From the NCBI GenBank assembly GCA_900541485.1, contig UQJW01000004.1, positions 65,148 through 129,147 on the forward strand: DNA of 64,000 nt, given 5' to 3'. This stretch comes from an uncultured Dialister sp. (lineage in GTDB: Bacteria; Bacillota; Negativicutes; Veillonellales; Dialisteraceae). A model generated the notes under the pieces. That model made no database searches, was not told the origin of the DNA, and saw only the letters and a program-made list of their open reading frames with translations. Positions 26,547 through 35,649 of this stretch are shown here, piece after piece (position 1 is the first letter of the stretch; every line of letters starts with the position of its first letter). The translations under genes and the position numbers were made by a program.

Positions 26547-27349
26547 TTTTCCTCCTCTGTATCTTCTCTTTGGTAGGCAAGTTTCGGAACGGCGGCGAGC
26601 AGTGCCTGTGTATAAGGATGTTGCGGATTGTCAAGGACATCCTTTGTCTTTCCTGACTCTACAATTTCTCCTTTGTACATGACTGCCAGACGGTCGGCAA
26701 GAAGACCGACCGCACCCATATTATGGGTCACTACAATCATCGCCGTCCCCAGCGTATTACGAAGCATTTTCAGTTCTTCAATGACCTGCTTTTGGATTGT
26801 CGTATCCAGTGCCGATGTCGGTTCGTCGGCAAGAATCATGCGGGGACGTAGAATGACGGCAAGAGCAATCACCACTCGCTGTGCCATACCGCCGGAAAGT
26901 TCAAAGGGATAGGCATCAAGAATACGGTCAATGTCATGAAATCCGATACGTTCAAACACGGAGGCAATAAGGTCATCCATTTCTTTTTTACTCATATCCT
27001 TATGGGCATGAAGCATTTCATAGAACTGGATCCGCACACGGCGAGTGGGATTTAATGATTCTCCGGGGTTTTGAAAAATATAGGAAATCTGCTCACCCTG
27101 AAGTTTCTTTTTCTCTTCCCTCTCCATGTGAATCAGGTCTTTGCCTGCAAAACGGATATTTCCTTTATAAACGGTCGTCCGAAAGCCTTTCAAATCGCCG
27201 ACGGCTTTCAGAAGTGTGCTTTTCCCGCTTCCGCTTTCTCCGACAACGCCCAATATCTCTCCTTCCCGGAGCGTAAGGCCGATGTTACGGATCACTGTTT
27301 TGCCGCCATAACCGGCATTCAGATCTTCAATTGTCAGTAATGGCTGCAT
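26543..27349 (-). CDS. Peptide/nickel-type ABC transporter ATP-binding protein (OppD/NikD-like)
   Basis: A 268-residue ABC ATPase with GESGSGKSTLLKAVGDL (Walker A), YIFQNPGESLNPTRRV (Q-loop), ELSGGMAQRVVIALA (signature) and MILADEPTSALDTT (Walker B). The ending NPQHPYTQALLAAVPKL is characteristic of OppD/DppD/NikD. It forms the ATPase pair with the downstream gene to drive uptake through the two permeases encoded upstream. Confidence 0.93.
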   Translation of the reverse strand: MQPLLTIEDLNAGYGGKTVIRNIGLTLREGEILGVVGESGSGKSTLLKAVGDLKGFRTTVYKGNIRFAGKDLIHMEREEKKKLQGEQISYIFQNPGESLNPTRRVRIQFYEMLHAHKDMSKKEMDDLIASVFERIGFHDIDRILDAYPFELSGGMAQRVVIALAVILRPRMILADEPTSALDTTIQKQVIEELKMLRNTLGTAMIVVTHNMGAVGLLADRLAVMYKGEIVESGKTKDVLDNPQHPYTQALLAAVPKLAYQREDTEEEK

Positions 27350-27358
27350 AAAAACCTC

Positions 27359-28873
27359 TTATTTCTGAATATCTTTCGTTACCTGGTAGTAGTCGTTCGG
27401 TGTGATTTCATAGCCTTTGACTTTTTTATTCATACCTACCTGAAGGGTGTTGAATCCGATAAAGTCCATAGCCGCATCATCGATAATCTGCTGCTGTATC
27501 TGATTTACCAATGCATTTCTTGCCGCACCTACGGGAGTTTTCTGTAATTCGCCGATCCAGCTGTCCAGTTCGGGATTGTTGTAGTGACCGAAATTGGTTT
27601 TGCTTGTGCTGAGGTAAGCATTTCTGAGGAAATCATAAGGATCGCCTACCGGAAGGGTGACCACATAGTAAAGGCCGATATCAAAGTCGCCGGGAGCATA
27701 GAAAGTCGCTTTTTCAAAAGATTTAATCTGTACATCAATGCCGATTTTTTTAAGTTGTGCCTGCATTTCTGTAGCAATCGGAGCCATAGCCGCCCGTTTG
27801 TAAATACTCAGCTGCAGAGATAAGGGCTTGCCGTCTTTTTCTACAATGCCGTCATTGTTTGTATCTTTATAGCCTGCATCTGCCAAAAGTTTCTTTGCTT
27901 TCGCTTCGTCATACATTCTCGGTTTCAGACGGTTGACGCCGTATTCCGTATCTTCAGGGAATGCGTTATACGCAGGTGTGACAGCACCTTTCATGAGATT
28001 TTCGCCGATATCCTTTTTATTCAATCCGTAGATGATGGCTTCGCGGACAGCTTTATCTTTCATTTTGTCCAAATTGAAATACATCTGGTATACCCGCGGC
28101 TGGGCAACTCTTTTGACAACCAGATTATCTTTTTTAGCCACTGTTTCCGCAGCATTGACAGACAAATCCTGGGCTACGTCAATTTCTCCGGAGTCAAGGG
28201 CCATAGCAAGAGCATTTGCATCGGCTACGGTTCTGTATTCCACAGTTTCCGATTTCACCTCTCCGCCCCAATACTTGTCATTTTTCTTCATGACCGCTTT
28301 TTTATTCGGTTCATAGGAAGCCATAACGAAAGGACCGGTTCCTATCGGTGCATTTTCAAAATCTTTTGTATTAGCTACATCAATAATGGTGGCATAAGGA
28401 TCGCAAAGGTCATGGATAAGCGTATTATGTGGCTTTTCCGTTTTGATGATGAGGGCATCTCCGTCAGCGCTGTATTCCGCCGTTTTCAGAATGGTTGCTC
28501 TTTCATTGATTTCTCCCGCTCTTTTCAATGCGGCAAGGACTTTCTGCGGTGTTACTTTTTCCCCGTTCGAGAAAGTCAGGTTTTTCTTCAGTGTAATTTT
28601 CCAGGTAAGCGGATCGAGCTGTTCGAATTTTTCTGCCAGCCACGGTTCCGCTTTGAGACCTTTTCCTACTTTAAATAAAGTTTCACCGACACCGTAACGG
28701 ACCGTATACCAGCCCTCCCATCCTTTTGCAGGGTCCATGGTGGTGGAAACGGATACCGTTCCGCCTATACGGACTGTCTTATCCGCCTTTTTACTGTCTC
28801 CCCCGCAGCCTGTAATCATGAGTGAACAAGCTGTAAGAGCCGCTACCGCAACTGCTGCATATTTCTTTTTCAT
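27359..28873 (-). CDS. Extracellular solute-binding lipoprotein, family 5 (peptide/nickel)
   Basis: A 504-residue binding protein with a lipoprotein signal (ACSLMITGC, lipid-modified cysteine near residue 23). Family 5 motifs follow: LAEKFEQLDPLTWKITLKKN, FSNGEKVTPQKVLAAL, PIGTGPFVMASYEPNKK and KDIGENLMKGAVTPAYN. It would capture the substrate outside the inner membrane for the permeases next to it. Family 5 proteins carry peptides, nickel or metal-chelate complexes. I see no decisive histidine set for nickel, so the ligand is open. Confidence 0.9.
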   Translation of the reverse strand: MKKKYAAVAVAALTACSLMITGCGGDSKKADKTVRIGGTVSVSTTMDPAKGWEGWYTVRYGVGETLFKVGKGLKAEPWLAEKFEQLDPLTWKITLKKNLTFSNGEKVTPQKVLAALKRAGEINERATILKTAEYSADGDALIIKTEKPHNTLIHDLCDPYATIIDVANTKDFENAPIGTGPFVMASYEPNKKAVMKKNDKYWGGEVKSETVEYRTVADANALAMALDSGEIDVAQDLSVNAAETVAKKDNLVVKRVAQPRVYQMYFNLDKMKDKAVREAIIYGLNKKDIGENLMKGAVTPAYNAFPEDTEYGVNRLKPRMYDEAKAKKLLADAGYKDTNNDGIVEKDGKPLSLQLSIYKRAAMAPIATEMQAQLKKIGIDVQIKSFEKATFYAPGDFDIGLYYVVTLPVGDPYDFLRNAYLSTSKTNFGHYNNPELDSWIGELQKTPVGAARNALVNQIQQQIIDDAAMDFIGFNTLQVGMNKKVKGYEITPNDYYQVTKDIQK

Positions 28874-28899
28874 AGTAACCTCCTCGGCATAAAAATAAT

Positions 28900-29724
28900 T
28901 TATTTTTTATTCTTCGGTTCCAAGAGATCTCTCACTTTGTCACCGAATAAATTAAAAACCAACATCACTGTCACCATGACGGCACTGGGTACCAGTGCTA
29001 CCCACGGTGCATTTTGAAGACAGAGCCGCCCTTCACTGATCATGGAACCCCACTCCGCCTCAGGGACCTGCACGCCCAGTCCCAAAAAGGAAAGTCCTGC
29101 CAGTCCCATCATCATACCGCTCACATGGAGAGTCGCCGTTACGATAAGAGGACCTGCTATATTCGGCAATATATGGATAAGAATAATTTCCCCGTCACTG
29201 CAGCCTCCCAGACGGGCAGCATGGATAAAAGTTTCTTCCTTGATACTGATGACGGAACCTCTGGCAAGCCGGGCATACTGTGTCCATGCCGTCAGCACAA
29301 GGGCAAACATGGCATTGAAAAGACTGCCTCCCAAAATACCGGCCACCGCTACGGCAAGAAGAATATCGGGGAAAGCAAGGAAAACATCGGTAACACGCAT
29401 AAGCACCATATCTGTTTTTCCGCCAAAGTAACCGCCGAGAAGTCCGACAGTCGTTCCGATAAATGCGGCACAGGCGATAATGATAAACGCAGCAAAAATG
29501 GAATTTCTGCTCCCCACCATGACACGGGATAAAATATCCCGGCCGTGATTATCCGTGCCGAAAAGATGGTCTGCCCCGGGCGGAGTAAGAATATTTCCCG
29601 AATCGGTAAGATACGGGTCATAGGGAGTAAGCGATGGAGAAACGAGACTGAATAAGATAATCAAAACAATGAGTCCCGACAGCCACCACATGCTCCGCGG
29701 CATTTTAGAAAAAGAAATATTCAT
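28900..29724 (-). CDS. ABC transporter permease (OppC/NikC-like)
   Basis: A 274-residue inner-membrane protein with about six helices. The N-terminal LTPYDPYLTD and HLFGTDNHGRDILSRVMVG are hallmark OppC/DppC/NikC motifs, and the EAA-loop lies in AARLGGCSDGEIILIHILPN, contacting the ATPases. Transcribed after the OppB-like gene and before the binding-protein gene, an order (B-C-A-D-F) different from E. coli opp. Confidence 0.92.
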   Translation of the reverse strand: MNISFSKMPRSMWWLSGLIVLIILFSLVSPSLTPYDPYLTDSGNILTPPGADHLFGTDNHGRDILSRVMVGSRNSIFAAFIIIACAAFIGTTVGLLGGYFGGKTDMVLMRVTDVFLAFPDILLAVAVAGILGGSLFNAMFALVLTAWTQYARLARGSVISIKEETFIHAARLGGCSDGEIILIHILPNIAGPLIVTATLHVSGMMMGLAGLSFLGLGVQVPEAEWGSMISEGRLCLQNAPWVALVPSAVMVTVMLVFNLFGDKVRDLLEPKNKK

Positions 29725-29733
29725 GACAGTTCC

Positions 29734-30678
29734 TTAAAAATCCTTGATTTTCGGGTTAAAGAGGGTGTAGGAAATATCGGTGAGCAGATTGACCACCATA
29801 AATGCCGATGCCATCCAAACAATGACTGCCTGTACCACCGGATAGTCTCTGTGACTGATTCCCTCCATGATAAGATTTCCCAATCCCGGCCAGGTAAAAA
29901 TGGTTTCCACAATCACAGTTCCTCCCAAAAGAGAACCTAAGGAAAGACCGGTCAGGGTAATCACAATGACCATGACATTTTTTAATACGTTTTTATACAA
30001 AATAACGGATTCCGAAATTCCTCTCGACCGCAGGCCCACCACATACCCCTTATTCATTTCATCAAGAACCGCCGCTCTTATCTGGCGGATATATCTTGAC
30101 GACATGACGAGGGCAAGTGAGAGAGAGGGCAGAATCAGACCGATACTCTCTGTCGTTGCCAGCACGGGAATCCATTTAAGACGGTAGGAAAATATAAACA
30201 TCAGACACAGGGCAATAATGAAATTCGGCAACGCATTTCCTACAAAAGCAAAAAAGCGGATTGTATAGTCGAAACGGCTGTTTTGTACGGATGCGGTATA
30301 AATACCGAGAGGAATGGAAATCATCAGAGTGAGAATAAGAGATGCCGCCGCCATTTTCAGCGTATACGGAAGCGCCCTGAGTATCATGGACGATACACTT
30401 TCGTCAGTGATATAGGAAGAACCCATATCCCCTTGGAGAAACCGGAAAAGCCAGTCCCCGTATTGCACAAAAAAAGGCCGGTCCAGACCCATTTCACGGG
30501 TCATCTTTTCTACAAGAACGGGATCGGCACTGATTCCCCCCGCAGAAAGCCGGACACTCACCGGATCACTGGGGGACATATAAATAAGACTGAACGCTAA
30601 AAACGTTATTCCCAAAAGAACAGGAACAAATTGGATGATTCGTTTTATAATATTCTTCTGCATTCTGTAATTCTTCAT
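29734..30678 (-). CDS. ABC transporter permease (OppB/NikB-like)
   Basis: A 314-residue inner-membrane protein starting with a helix and SPSDPVSVRL, then LGLDRPFFVQYGDWLF, typical of OppB/NikB. Conserved later segments are IPLGIYTA, the loop GLRSRGISESVILYKNVLKN with the EAA-type ATPase contact, and LGGTVIVETIFTWPGLG. First gene of the operon, 70 bases from the promoter at 30750-30778. Confidence 0.92.
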   Translation of the reverse strand: MKNYRMQKNIIKRIIQFVPVLLGITFLAFSLIYMSPSDPVSVRLSAGGISADPVLVEKMTREMGLDRPFFVQYGDWLFRFLQGDMGSSYITDESVSSMILRALPYTLKMAAASLILTLMISIPLGIYTASVQNSRFDYTIRFFAFVGNALPNFIIALCLMFIFSYRLKWIPVLATTESIGLILPSLSLALVMSSRYIRQIRAAVLDEMNKGYVVGLRSRGISESVILYKNVLKNVMVIVITLTGLSLGSLLGGTVIVETIFTWPGLGNLIMEGISHRDYPVVQAVIVWMASAFMVVNLLTDISYTLFNPKIKDF

Positions 30679-30749
30679 ACAACCTCTGTTCTGACAGCCG
30701 GAGTGAAACTGTGCAAAATGCGAATGATTCTACAATTTTTGCTATAAAA

Positions 30750-30778
30750 ATTATATCAGATTATGAACGGCTCTTCAA
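30750..30778 (-). promoter_or_regulatory. Promoter of the ABC transporter operon
   Basis: On the minus strand TTGAAG (30773-30778) and TATAAT (30750-30755) are 17 bases apart, and the -10 is preceded by TGA (extended -10 TGATATAAT). About 70 bases of leader precede the first start codon. Confidence 0.75.
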
Positions 30779-30781
30779 ACT

Positions 30782-30806
30782 AAAAAAGCATGCCGGAAAG
30801 CATGCT
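30782..30806 (-). terminator. Terminator of the ppsA-ccpN-ppsR group
   Basis: On the minus strand GAGCATGC and GCATGCTT form a stem around TTTCCG followed by a run of T, directly after the stop of the PEP synthase regulator. Confidence 0.85.
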
Positions 30807-30814
30807 CTTCATTT

Positions 30815-31642
30815 TTAATATTTATCGCCGTAAATTTCTTTATTTCTTTGAATAATTGCCATGATACGGCTTGCCGTTTCCTCAATCGCCTTATTGGACA
30901 CGTCAATGACCGGACAATGGAGCTGTCGCATAACTTCCTTGGCATAGGCAAGCTCGTCTTCAATGCGGTCGATATCCGTATAATTGGCTGTTCCGGAAAA
31001 TCCGAGGGCTTTCATTCTTTCACTGCGGATAGAATTTAATTTGTACGGATCGATAATGAGGCCTATCAGACGATACGGGGGCACTTCAAATATTTCATGC
31101 GGAAGCTGTACTTCCGGCACAAGGGGCAAATTGGCAACTTTATATTTTTTATGTGCCATGTACATGGACAGCGGTGTTTTCGAAGTTCTGGATACACCGA
31201 CAAGTACGATATCCGCTTTTTTGAAACCTGCCGGATTTTTCCCGTCATCGTAACGGACAGCAAATTCGATAGCTTCTACTTTTTTGAAATATTCTTCGTC
31301 CAGACGGTGGATAATACCCGGTTTCATACGCGGAGAGACTCCCGATTCTTCGGTCACCATATCCATCATCGGCCCTAAAATATCGACATAGCGGACATTT
31401 TTTTCTTTAGCCAGCTGCTCGAAATGATCACGGAGTTCACGGCTCACAAGGGTATGGCATATGACTGCTCCCTGTGCCGCCGCGTCATTAATGATTTTTT
31501 CTATCTGGTCGCTGTGACGGACGAAAGGCACCCTGTGTATTTCTATGTCCGCATCATACTGGCTGATTGTCGCTTTTGCCACACTTTCCGCTGTTTCTCC
31601 AAGAGAATCGGAAACTACATAAATCTGAGGTAACTTACTCAT
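30815..31642 (-). CDS. ppsR: PEP synthase / PPDK regulatory kinase-pyrophosphorylase (DUF299)
   Basis: A 275-residue member of the PSRP/DUF299 family. These bifunctional enzymes inactivate PEP synthase or pyruvate-phosphate dikinase by phosphorylating a threonine beside the catalytic histidine and reverse this with Pi. Visible motifs are the start IYVVSDSLGETAESVAKA, VLVGVSRTSKTPLSMYMAHK (P-loop-like) and GLIIDPYKLNSIRSERM. The neighbouring ppsA and CcpN-like gene make the partner clear. It lies 3 bases after the CcpN-like gene, as in the B. subtilis ccpN-yqfL pair. Confidence 0.94.
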   Translation of the reverse strand: MSKLPQIYVVSDSLGETAESVAKATISQYDADIEIHRVPFVRHSDQIEKIINDAAAQGAVICHTLVSRELRDHFEQLAKEKNVRYVDILGPMMDMVTEESGVSPRMKPGIIHRLDEEYFKKVEAIEFAVRYDDGKNPAGFKKADIVLVGVSRTSKTPLSMYMAHKKYKVANLPLVPEVQLPHEIFEVPPYRLIGLIIDPYKLNSIRSERMKALGFSGTANYTDIDRIEDELAYAKEVMRQLHCPVIDVSNKAIEETASRIMAIIQRNKEIYGDKY

Positions 31643-31645
31643 TCC

Positions 31646-32281
31646 TTACCCCCTGCCGCCCTTTCCCAATTCCAGGAACAGACGGGTGATATTTGTTTTG
31701 GATACACGACCGACAAGAATAAATTTTCTGTCGCCGCCTACCTCTTTAAATGTCCCGATAGGAAGGCAATCAATTTCATAGTCCATCATTTTCTGGGCAA
31801 TAGAAACCAAGTCTTCTTCCGGCTCGCCGTAAATCATCTTGGACCGGGAAGTCATAACCATGGAAATCGGCACTTTTGCCAAATCTTCACGGCCCATGGC
31901 AGCCTTTAAAAGGTCTTTTCTGGAAACAACGCCCTGTATATCGTCTTTTTTACCGACAAAAATGGTCCCGATATCTTCTGTAAAAAGAAGAACCGCCGCA
32001 TCATAGGCATTGGACTCCGCACTGACAAGTACAGGTCTGGACATGCAGTCCTCGGCAGTGCAGGATCGGATTTGTGCCGCTGCCGGATCTTCTCCTCCTC
32101 CGAGATAGTAATATCCCAGTCTTCTGCGGGCTGCAATGATTTCTCCGGAAAGCAATACAGCCAAATCTCCACGGAGAGCACTTCTCGTCACATGGAGACG
32201 TTCTGCAATTTTTTCCCCTGTAATAGGACCATCTTCACGGACTATACGTGTGATTTCTTTTTGGCGGCTCGTTAGCTGCAT
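31646..32281 (-). CDS. ccpN: CcpN-like transcriptional repressor (HTH plus CBS pair)
   Basis: A 211-residue regulator. Residues 1-60 form a DeoR-like winged helix (LTSRQKEITRIVREDGPIT, then RLHVTRSALRGDLAVL), and about 70-205 form two CBS domains (AEDCMSRPVLVSAESNAYDA; ISMVMTSRSKMIYGEPEEDL) that would sense a nucleotide. B. subtilis CcpN represses gluconeogenic genes in this way. Here it sits between ppsA and ppsR and probably represses ppsA through the GTATACTAT sites in the ppsA promoter. Confidence 0.9.
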   Translation of the reverse strand: MQLTSRQKEITRIVREDGPITGEKIAERLHVTRSALRGDLAVLLSGEIIAARRRLGYYYLGGGEDPAAAQIRSCTAEDCMSRPVLVSAESNAYDAAVLLFTEDIGTIFVGKKDDIQGVVSRKDLLKAAMGREDLAKVPISMVMTSRSKMIYGEPEEDLVSIAQKMMDYEIDCLPIGTFKEVGGDRKFILVGRVSKTNITRLFLELGKGGRG

Positions 32282-32309
32282 ATTTTTCCCTTCCTCTCTT
32301 CTGTTCCGA

Positions 32310-32360
32310 AAGAAATTATGATAGCCGGGATTCCTTCAGAGAACCCGGTTATCATCTGTC
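32310..32360 (-). other. Stem-loop between ppsA and ccpN
   Basis: GATAGCCGGGATTC and GAACCCGGTTATC form an imperfect inverted repeat between the two genes. It has no T-run, so it is likelier to be an mRNA processing or stability hairpin, or a weak attenuator, than a full terminator. Confidence 0.5.
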
Positions 32361-32416
32361 TGCCGCAAAGCACGGTTTCAAATCCTATCGGAAAACTTTA
32401 CCGGCAACAGACTCTT

Positions 32417-34804
32417 TTATAATTCGTAATCTTCCGTATCTGTAAGACCTCTTCCGGTCGCCTTGTCCAGAATCAAGCGCTGTTCGATTCTTGCTACATT
32501 CAGCTTGGTACTCTTGACCATATCCGGGTTGACGGATACATAGTCAATACCGCTCTTTACAAGGAATTCCGTAAAGTCCGGATATACTGACGGTGCCTGT
32601 CCGCAGATAGATACGGTTTTTCCGTCTCTATGCGCTACTTTGATAAGATGGCGGATCGCTCTCTTGATAGCCAGATTTCTTTCGTCAAAGAGAGATGCGA
32701 CGGTGTCATTATTTCTGTCACAGCCGAGAACAAGCATGGTAAGGTCATTGGATCCGATGGAGTATCCGTCTACAAACTTGTTGAACCGGTCAGCAAGGAG
32801 AATGTTGGACGGAATTTCAGCCATCAGCAGAAGTTTGAAGTCCGGACCTCTTTCCAGTCCTTCTTCTTTCATGATAGCGGTTACTTTTTCCGCTTCTTCT
32901 ACCGTACGGCAGAACGGAATCATACAATTCAGGTTCTTCAGTCCGAATTCTTCACGGACTTTCTTGACCGCTTTCAGTTCGAGACGGAAAGCAGCGGTGT
33001 ATTTCGGGTCATAGTAACGGGAAGCCCCTCTCCAGCCGAGAAGATCAGCCGGTTCCTCCGGTTCATATTTGTCGCCGCCCTTCAGATTTCTGTATTCGCC
33101 GGACTTGAAATCCGAGAAACGGAGAACGACGGGACGGGGTGCCAGGGCACGGCATACTTTGCTGATGCCTTCAGCCAGCATATCTACCACCTTTTCCGGA
33201 CGGCCCGTTTCGATAAGATACAGCGGGTGTTCGTGAATGAAAGTGGTCCAGATAAATTCTTCTCTCATGAGGCCGATGCCGTCACAGGGAAGAGATGCAT
33301 ATTTGCCTGCCAGGTCGGGATCGCCGAGATTCATGAGGACACCTGTGCCTGTAGGCGGGAAATATTCAGCGACAGCTGTTGCTGCGCCTTGTGCCTGTTC
33401 CTGTTTTTCCGGCTTTACAAGGTCGGCTACAATGCCGTCATAGACAACGCCGTTCTGTGCATCTACAGTGATGTCCTGTCCCGATTTCAAAACGGAAGTA
33501 GCTTCCACACTGCGGCTCTTCGTTCCTACTACGCAGGGAATACCGAGTTCGCGGGAAACGATAGATGCGTGGCAGGTCATTCCGCCTGCATCGGTTACGA
33601 TGGCAACCGCTTTTTTCATAGCCGGAACCCAGTCGGGGGACGTCATTGTGGTGACAAGTATTTCCCCTTCTTTAAACTGGTCGATATCGGCCGGATCGGT
33701 AATTACATGACATTTGCCTGCCGCCATTCCCGGACTTGCAGGAAGACCTTTCACGAGTACTTTATGATCTGTTGTCATGGTAACATTTGCCTCCGTTTTT
33801 TTATCTTTATTTTTCTTGGACCATACGGTTTCGGGACGAGCCTGGAGAATCCAGAGACGATTCTTGTGATCCAGTGCCCATTCCATATCCATATAGCAGC
33901 CGTAATGTTTTTCGATTTTCTTCGCATAAGTAGCCAGTGTGGCAATCTGCTCATCTGTCATGACTTGCATTTTTGCCCGTTCTTCGGGAACCCGTCTTTC
34001 TTCTACGTCGCCGCCTTTTTTACGGACAAGCTCGATGGCTTTTTCATTGATGCGGCGGTCGCGAATGGTCAGTGTTTCCTTATCTACCACAAAATTATCG
34101 GGTGTTACGGTGCCCTGTACCACATATTCGCCGAGACCCCAGGATCCTTCAATCATAATGGTGTCATCAGCACCGGTAGCAAGATTTACGGTAAACATAA
34201 CGCCGGAAACTTTGGAGTCTGCCATCATCTGGACAGCGGCGGAAAGCGCCACGTTTTCATGATCGAAATTCTTTTTCGTACGGTAATAAACGGCACGGTC
34301 CGTAAAGGTGGACGCATAGCATTCCTTGACCTTTTGGATGACCATATCACGACCGGTGACATTCAGATAGGTATCCTGCTGTCCTGCAAAGGAAGCATCC
34401 GGTAAGTCCTCTGCCGTTGCGGAAGAACGGACAGCCACAAAGGGATTCTTTTCTCCGACTTTTTCGGCAAGCTTTTCATAGGCTTTGCCGATGGCATCAG
34501 CTAAATCCTGTGGCATTTCCGCACTGCAGATACTTTCTCTGATTTTCGTGCAAACATCATGAAGTTCTACGGAATCTTCCACATCTTTCAAATCCTTGAG
34601 GAGTTCATGGATTTTTTTATTTTGTCCTGTCACTTCCATGAAATAACGATATGCATTAGCTGTCGTTGCATAGCCGTAGGGAACGGGTACATCTACGGAA
34701 GAAGTGAGTTCTCCCAAAGAAGAAGACTTTCCGCCGACCAAACCCACATCAGCTCTGCGGAGCTCGTCAAACCACAATACATAAGCATTTTCTCTTGCGT
34801 CCAT
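32417..34804 (-). CDS. ppsA: Phosphoenolpyruvate synthase
   Basis: Start chosen at ATG 34804 because an AAGGAGG lies five bases upstream; 795 residues, normal for PpsA. It makes PEP from pyruvate and ATP with release of AMP and Pi. The N-terminal ATP-grasp-like domain has LVGGKSSSLGEL and VRSSATAEDLPDASFAGQQ. The swivelling domain has GGMTCHASIVSREL with the phospho-carrier histidine and, next to it, the threonine that PpsR-type kinases modify. The C-terminal PEP-binding barrel has IGSNDLTMLVLG and SICGQAPS with the catalytic cysteine. Allows gluconeogenesis from pyruvate made by the 2-oxoacid oxidoreductase type pathways. Confidence 0.97.
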   Translation of the reverse strand: MDARENAYVLWFDELRRADVGLVGGKSSSLGELTSSVDVPVPYGYATTANAYRYFMEVTGQNKKIHELLKDLKDVEDSVELHDVCTKIRESICSAEMPQDLADAIGKAYEKLAEKVGEKNPFVAVRSSATAEDLPDASFAGQQDTYLNVTGRDMVIQKVKECYASTFTDRAVYYRTKKNFDHENVALSAAVQMMADSKVSGVMFTVNLATGADDTIMIEGSWGLGEYVVQGTVTPDNFVVDKETLTIRDRRINEKAIELVRKKGGDVEERRVPEERAKMQVMTDEQIATLATYAKKIEKHYGCYMDMEWALDHKNRLWILQARPETVWSKKNKDKKTEANVTMTTDHKVLVKGLPASPGMAAGKCHVITDPADIDQFKEGEILVTTMTSPDWVPAMKKAVAIVTDAGGMTCHASIVSRELGIPCVVGTKSRSVEATSVLKSGQDITVDAQNGVVYDGIVADLVKPEKQEQAQGAATAVAEYFPPTGTGVLMNLGDPDLAGKYASLPCDGIGLMREEFIWTTFIHEHPLYLIETGRPEKVVDMLAEGISKVCRALAPRPVVLRFSDFKSGEYRNLKGGDKYEPEEPADLLGWRGASRYYDPKYTAAFRLELKAVKKVREEFGLKNLNCMIPFCRTVEEAEKVTAIMKEEGLERGPDFKLLLMAEIPSNILLADRFNKFVDGYSIGSNDLTMLVLGCDRNNDTVASLFDERNLAIKRAIRHLIKVAHRDGKTVSICGQAPSVYPDFTEFLVKSGIDYVSVNPDMVKSTKLNVARIEQRLILDKATGRGLTDTEDYEL

Positions 34805-34838
34805 CATGACCTCCTTAGTCATAGAAGAAAATATAAAC

Positions 34839-34947
34839 GTATACTCTATTGCTCATATTCATGACTATAGTATACTTTTGTTGTTGAAAAGTCAAATTTA
34901 TATGTATCTGAATGTCCTGGGATTTCTAAGGAATAAATGTATACTAT
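34839..34947 (-). promoter_or_regulatory. ppsA promoter with three repeated operator-like sites
   Basis: On the minus strand TTGACT (34890-34895) and TACTAT (34867-34872) are 17 bases apart. The -10 is covered by ATAGTATAC (34867-34875). The same 9-mer appears inverted as GTATACTAT at 34939-34947 and as GTATACTCT at 34839-34847. One site on the -10, one near the transcript start and one upstream is the arrangement expected for a repressor; the CcpN-like protein two genes away is the natural candidate. Confidence 0.65.
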
Positions 34948-35177
34948 ATCTGATTTATTGTGAAAATATAAAAGCTCCCGTTATTTTTCATTTACGGTGA
35001 CTAAAATTCCTTGTACAGGGTATTAAATATTTTTTTACCTCTCTTTTCAATCATCAATCTATCTGTTTTTACCTGTGATTCTTTTATGGATTGCATCTGC
35101 GCTAAAAACCGGAAAAAGAAAGCAAAATTCGTTCCCGCTTTAAAAACCGTGACGGCAGAACATGTATTTTCATGCAC
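34948..35177. other. Gene-free spacer between ppsA promoter and tRNA terminator
   Basis: A+T-rich DNA with no convincing reading frame, RNA gene or repeat that I can see. Confidence 0.5.
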
Positions 35178-35206
35178 AAAAAAAGCACGGCTCTTGCGAG
35201 TCGTGC
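35178..35206 (-). terminator. Terminator of the tRNA pair
   Basis: On the minus strand GCACGACTC GCAA GAGCCGTGC is followed by seven T, immediately downstream of tRNA-Gln. Confidence 0.92.
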
Positions 35207-35214
35207 CCAAATTC

Positions 35215-35288
35215 TGGCAGGGGTAGGTGGAGTCGAACCACCGATAACGGAGTCAAAGTCCGTTGCCTTACCGCTTGGCTATACCCCC
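35215..35288 (-). tRNA. tRNA-Gln (UUG)
   Basis: A 74-base cloverleaf including an encoded CCA. The acceptor stem GGGGGTA pairs with TACCCCT, with a weak G-U first pair as is common in tRNA-Gln. The anticodon stem-loop CGGACTTTGACTCCG gives anticodon TTG. The T-arm is GGTGGTTCGACTCCACC. Confidence 0.96.
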
Positions 35289-35326
35289 ATAAAGGGTTTA
35301 TATTTATGCATTTGTTGTAAAAAAAA

Positions 35327-35403
35327 TGGGGCGAGTGGTGGGGATCGAACCCACGCATAACGGAGCCACAATCCGCCGTGTTAACCACTTCACCACACCC
35401 GCC
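35327..35403 (-). tRNA. tRNA-His (GUG)
   Basis: A 77-base tRNA with encoded CCA and the extra 5' G (-1) opposite C73 that marks tRNA-His. The acceptor stem is GCGGGTG/CACTCGC and the anticodon loop GATTGTGGC gives GTG. It lies 38 bases upstream of tRNA-Gln and is transcribed with it. Confidence 0.96.
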
Positions 35404-35649
35404 ACATCAGGCATTATGTGGGACGTGCCACATAACGAAATGTATTATACCATGCTCTTTATATTCAGTCAAATATTTCTTCTTTCCGTGAGCCTTCTTC
35501 TCTTTTTATATTTTTTCCCTTTTTAAGTGACAATCATTTTTTATCCTTATATAATAGATAGATACAAATATTTCATATTCCGAAGACGAAATGCTTTTAT
35601 TTTGTCCTATCTTTTATTTTATACTTTATTTATGGCTTACGGAGGTTCT

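Noticed and set aside
32630..34405. 591-codon open frame antisense to ppsA
   Set aside because: It mirrors the codon pattern of ppsA on the other strand and has no family motifs.
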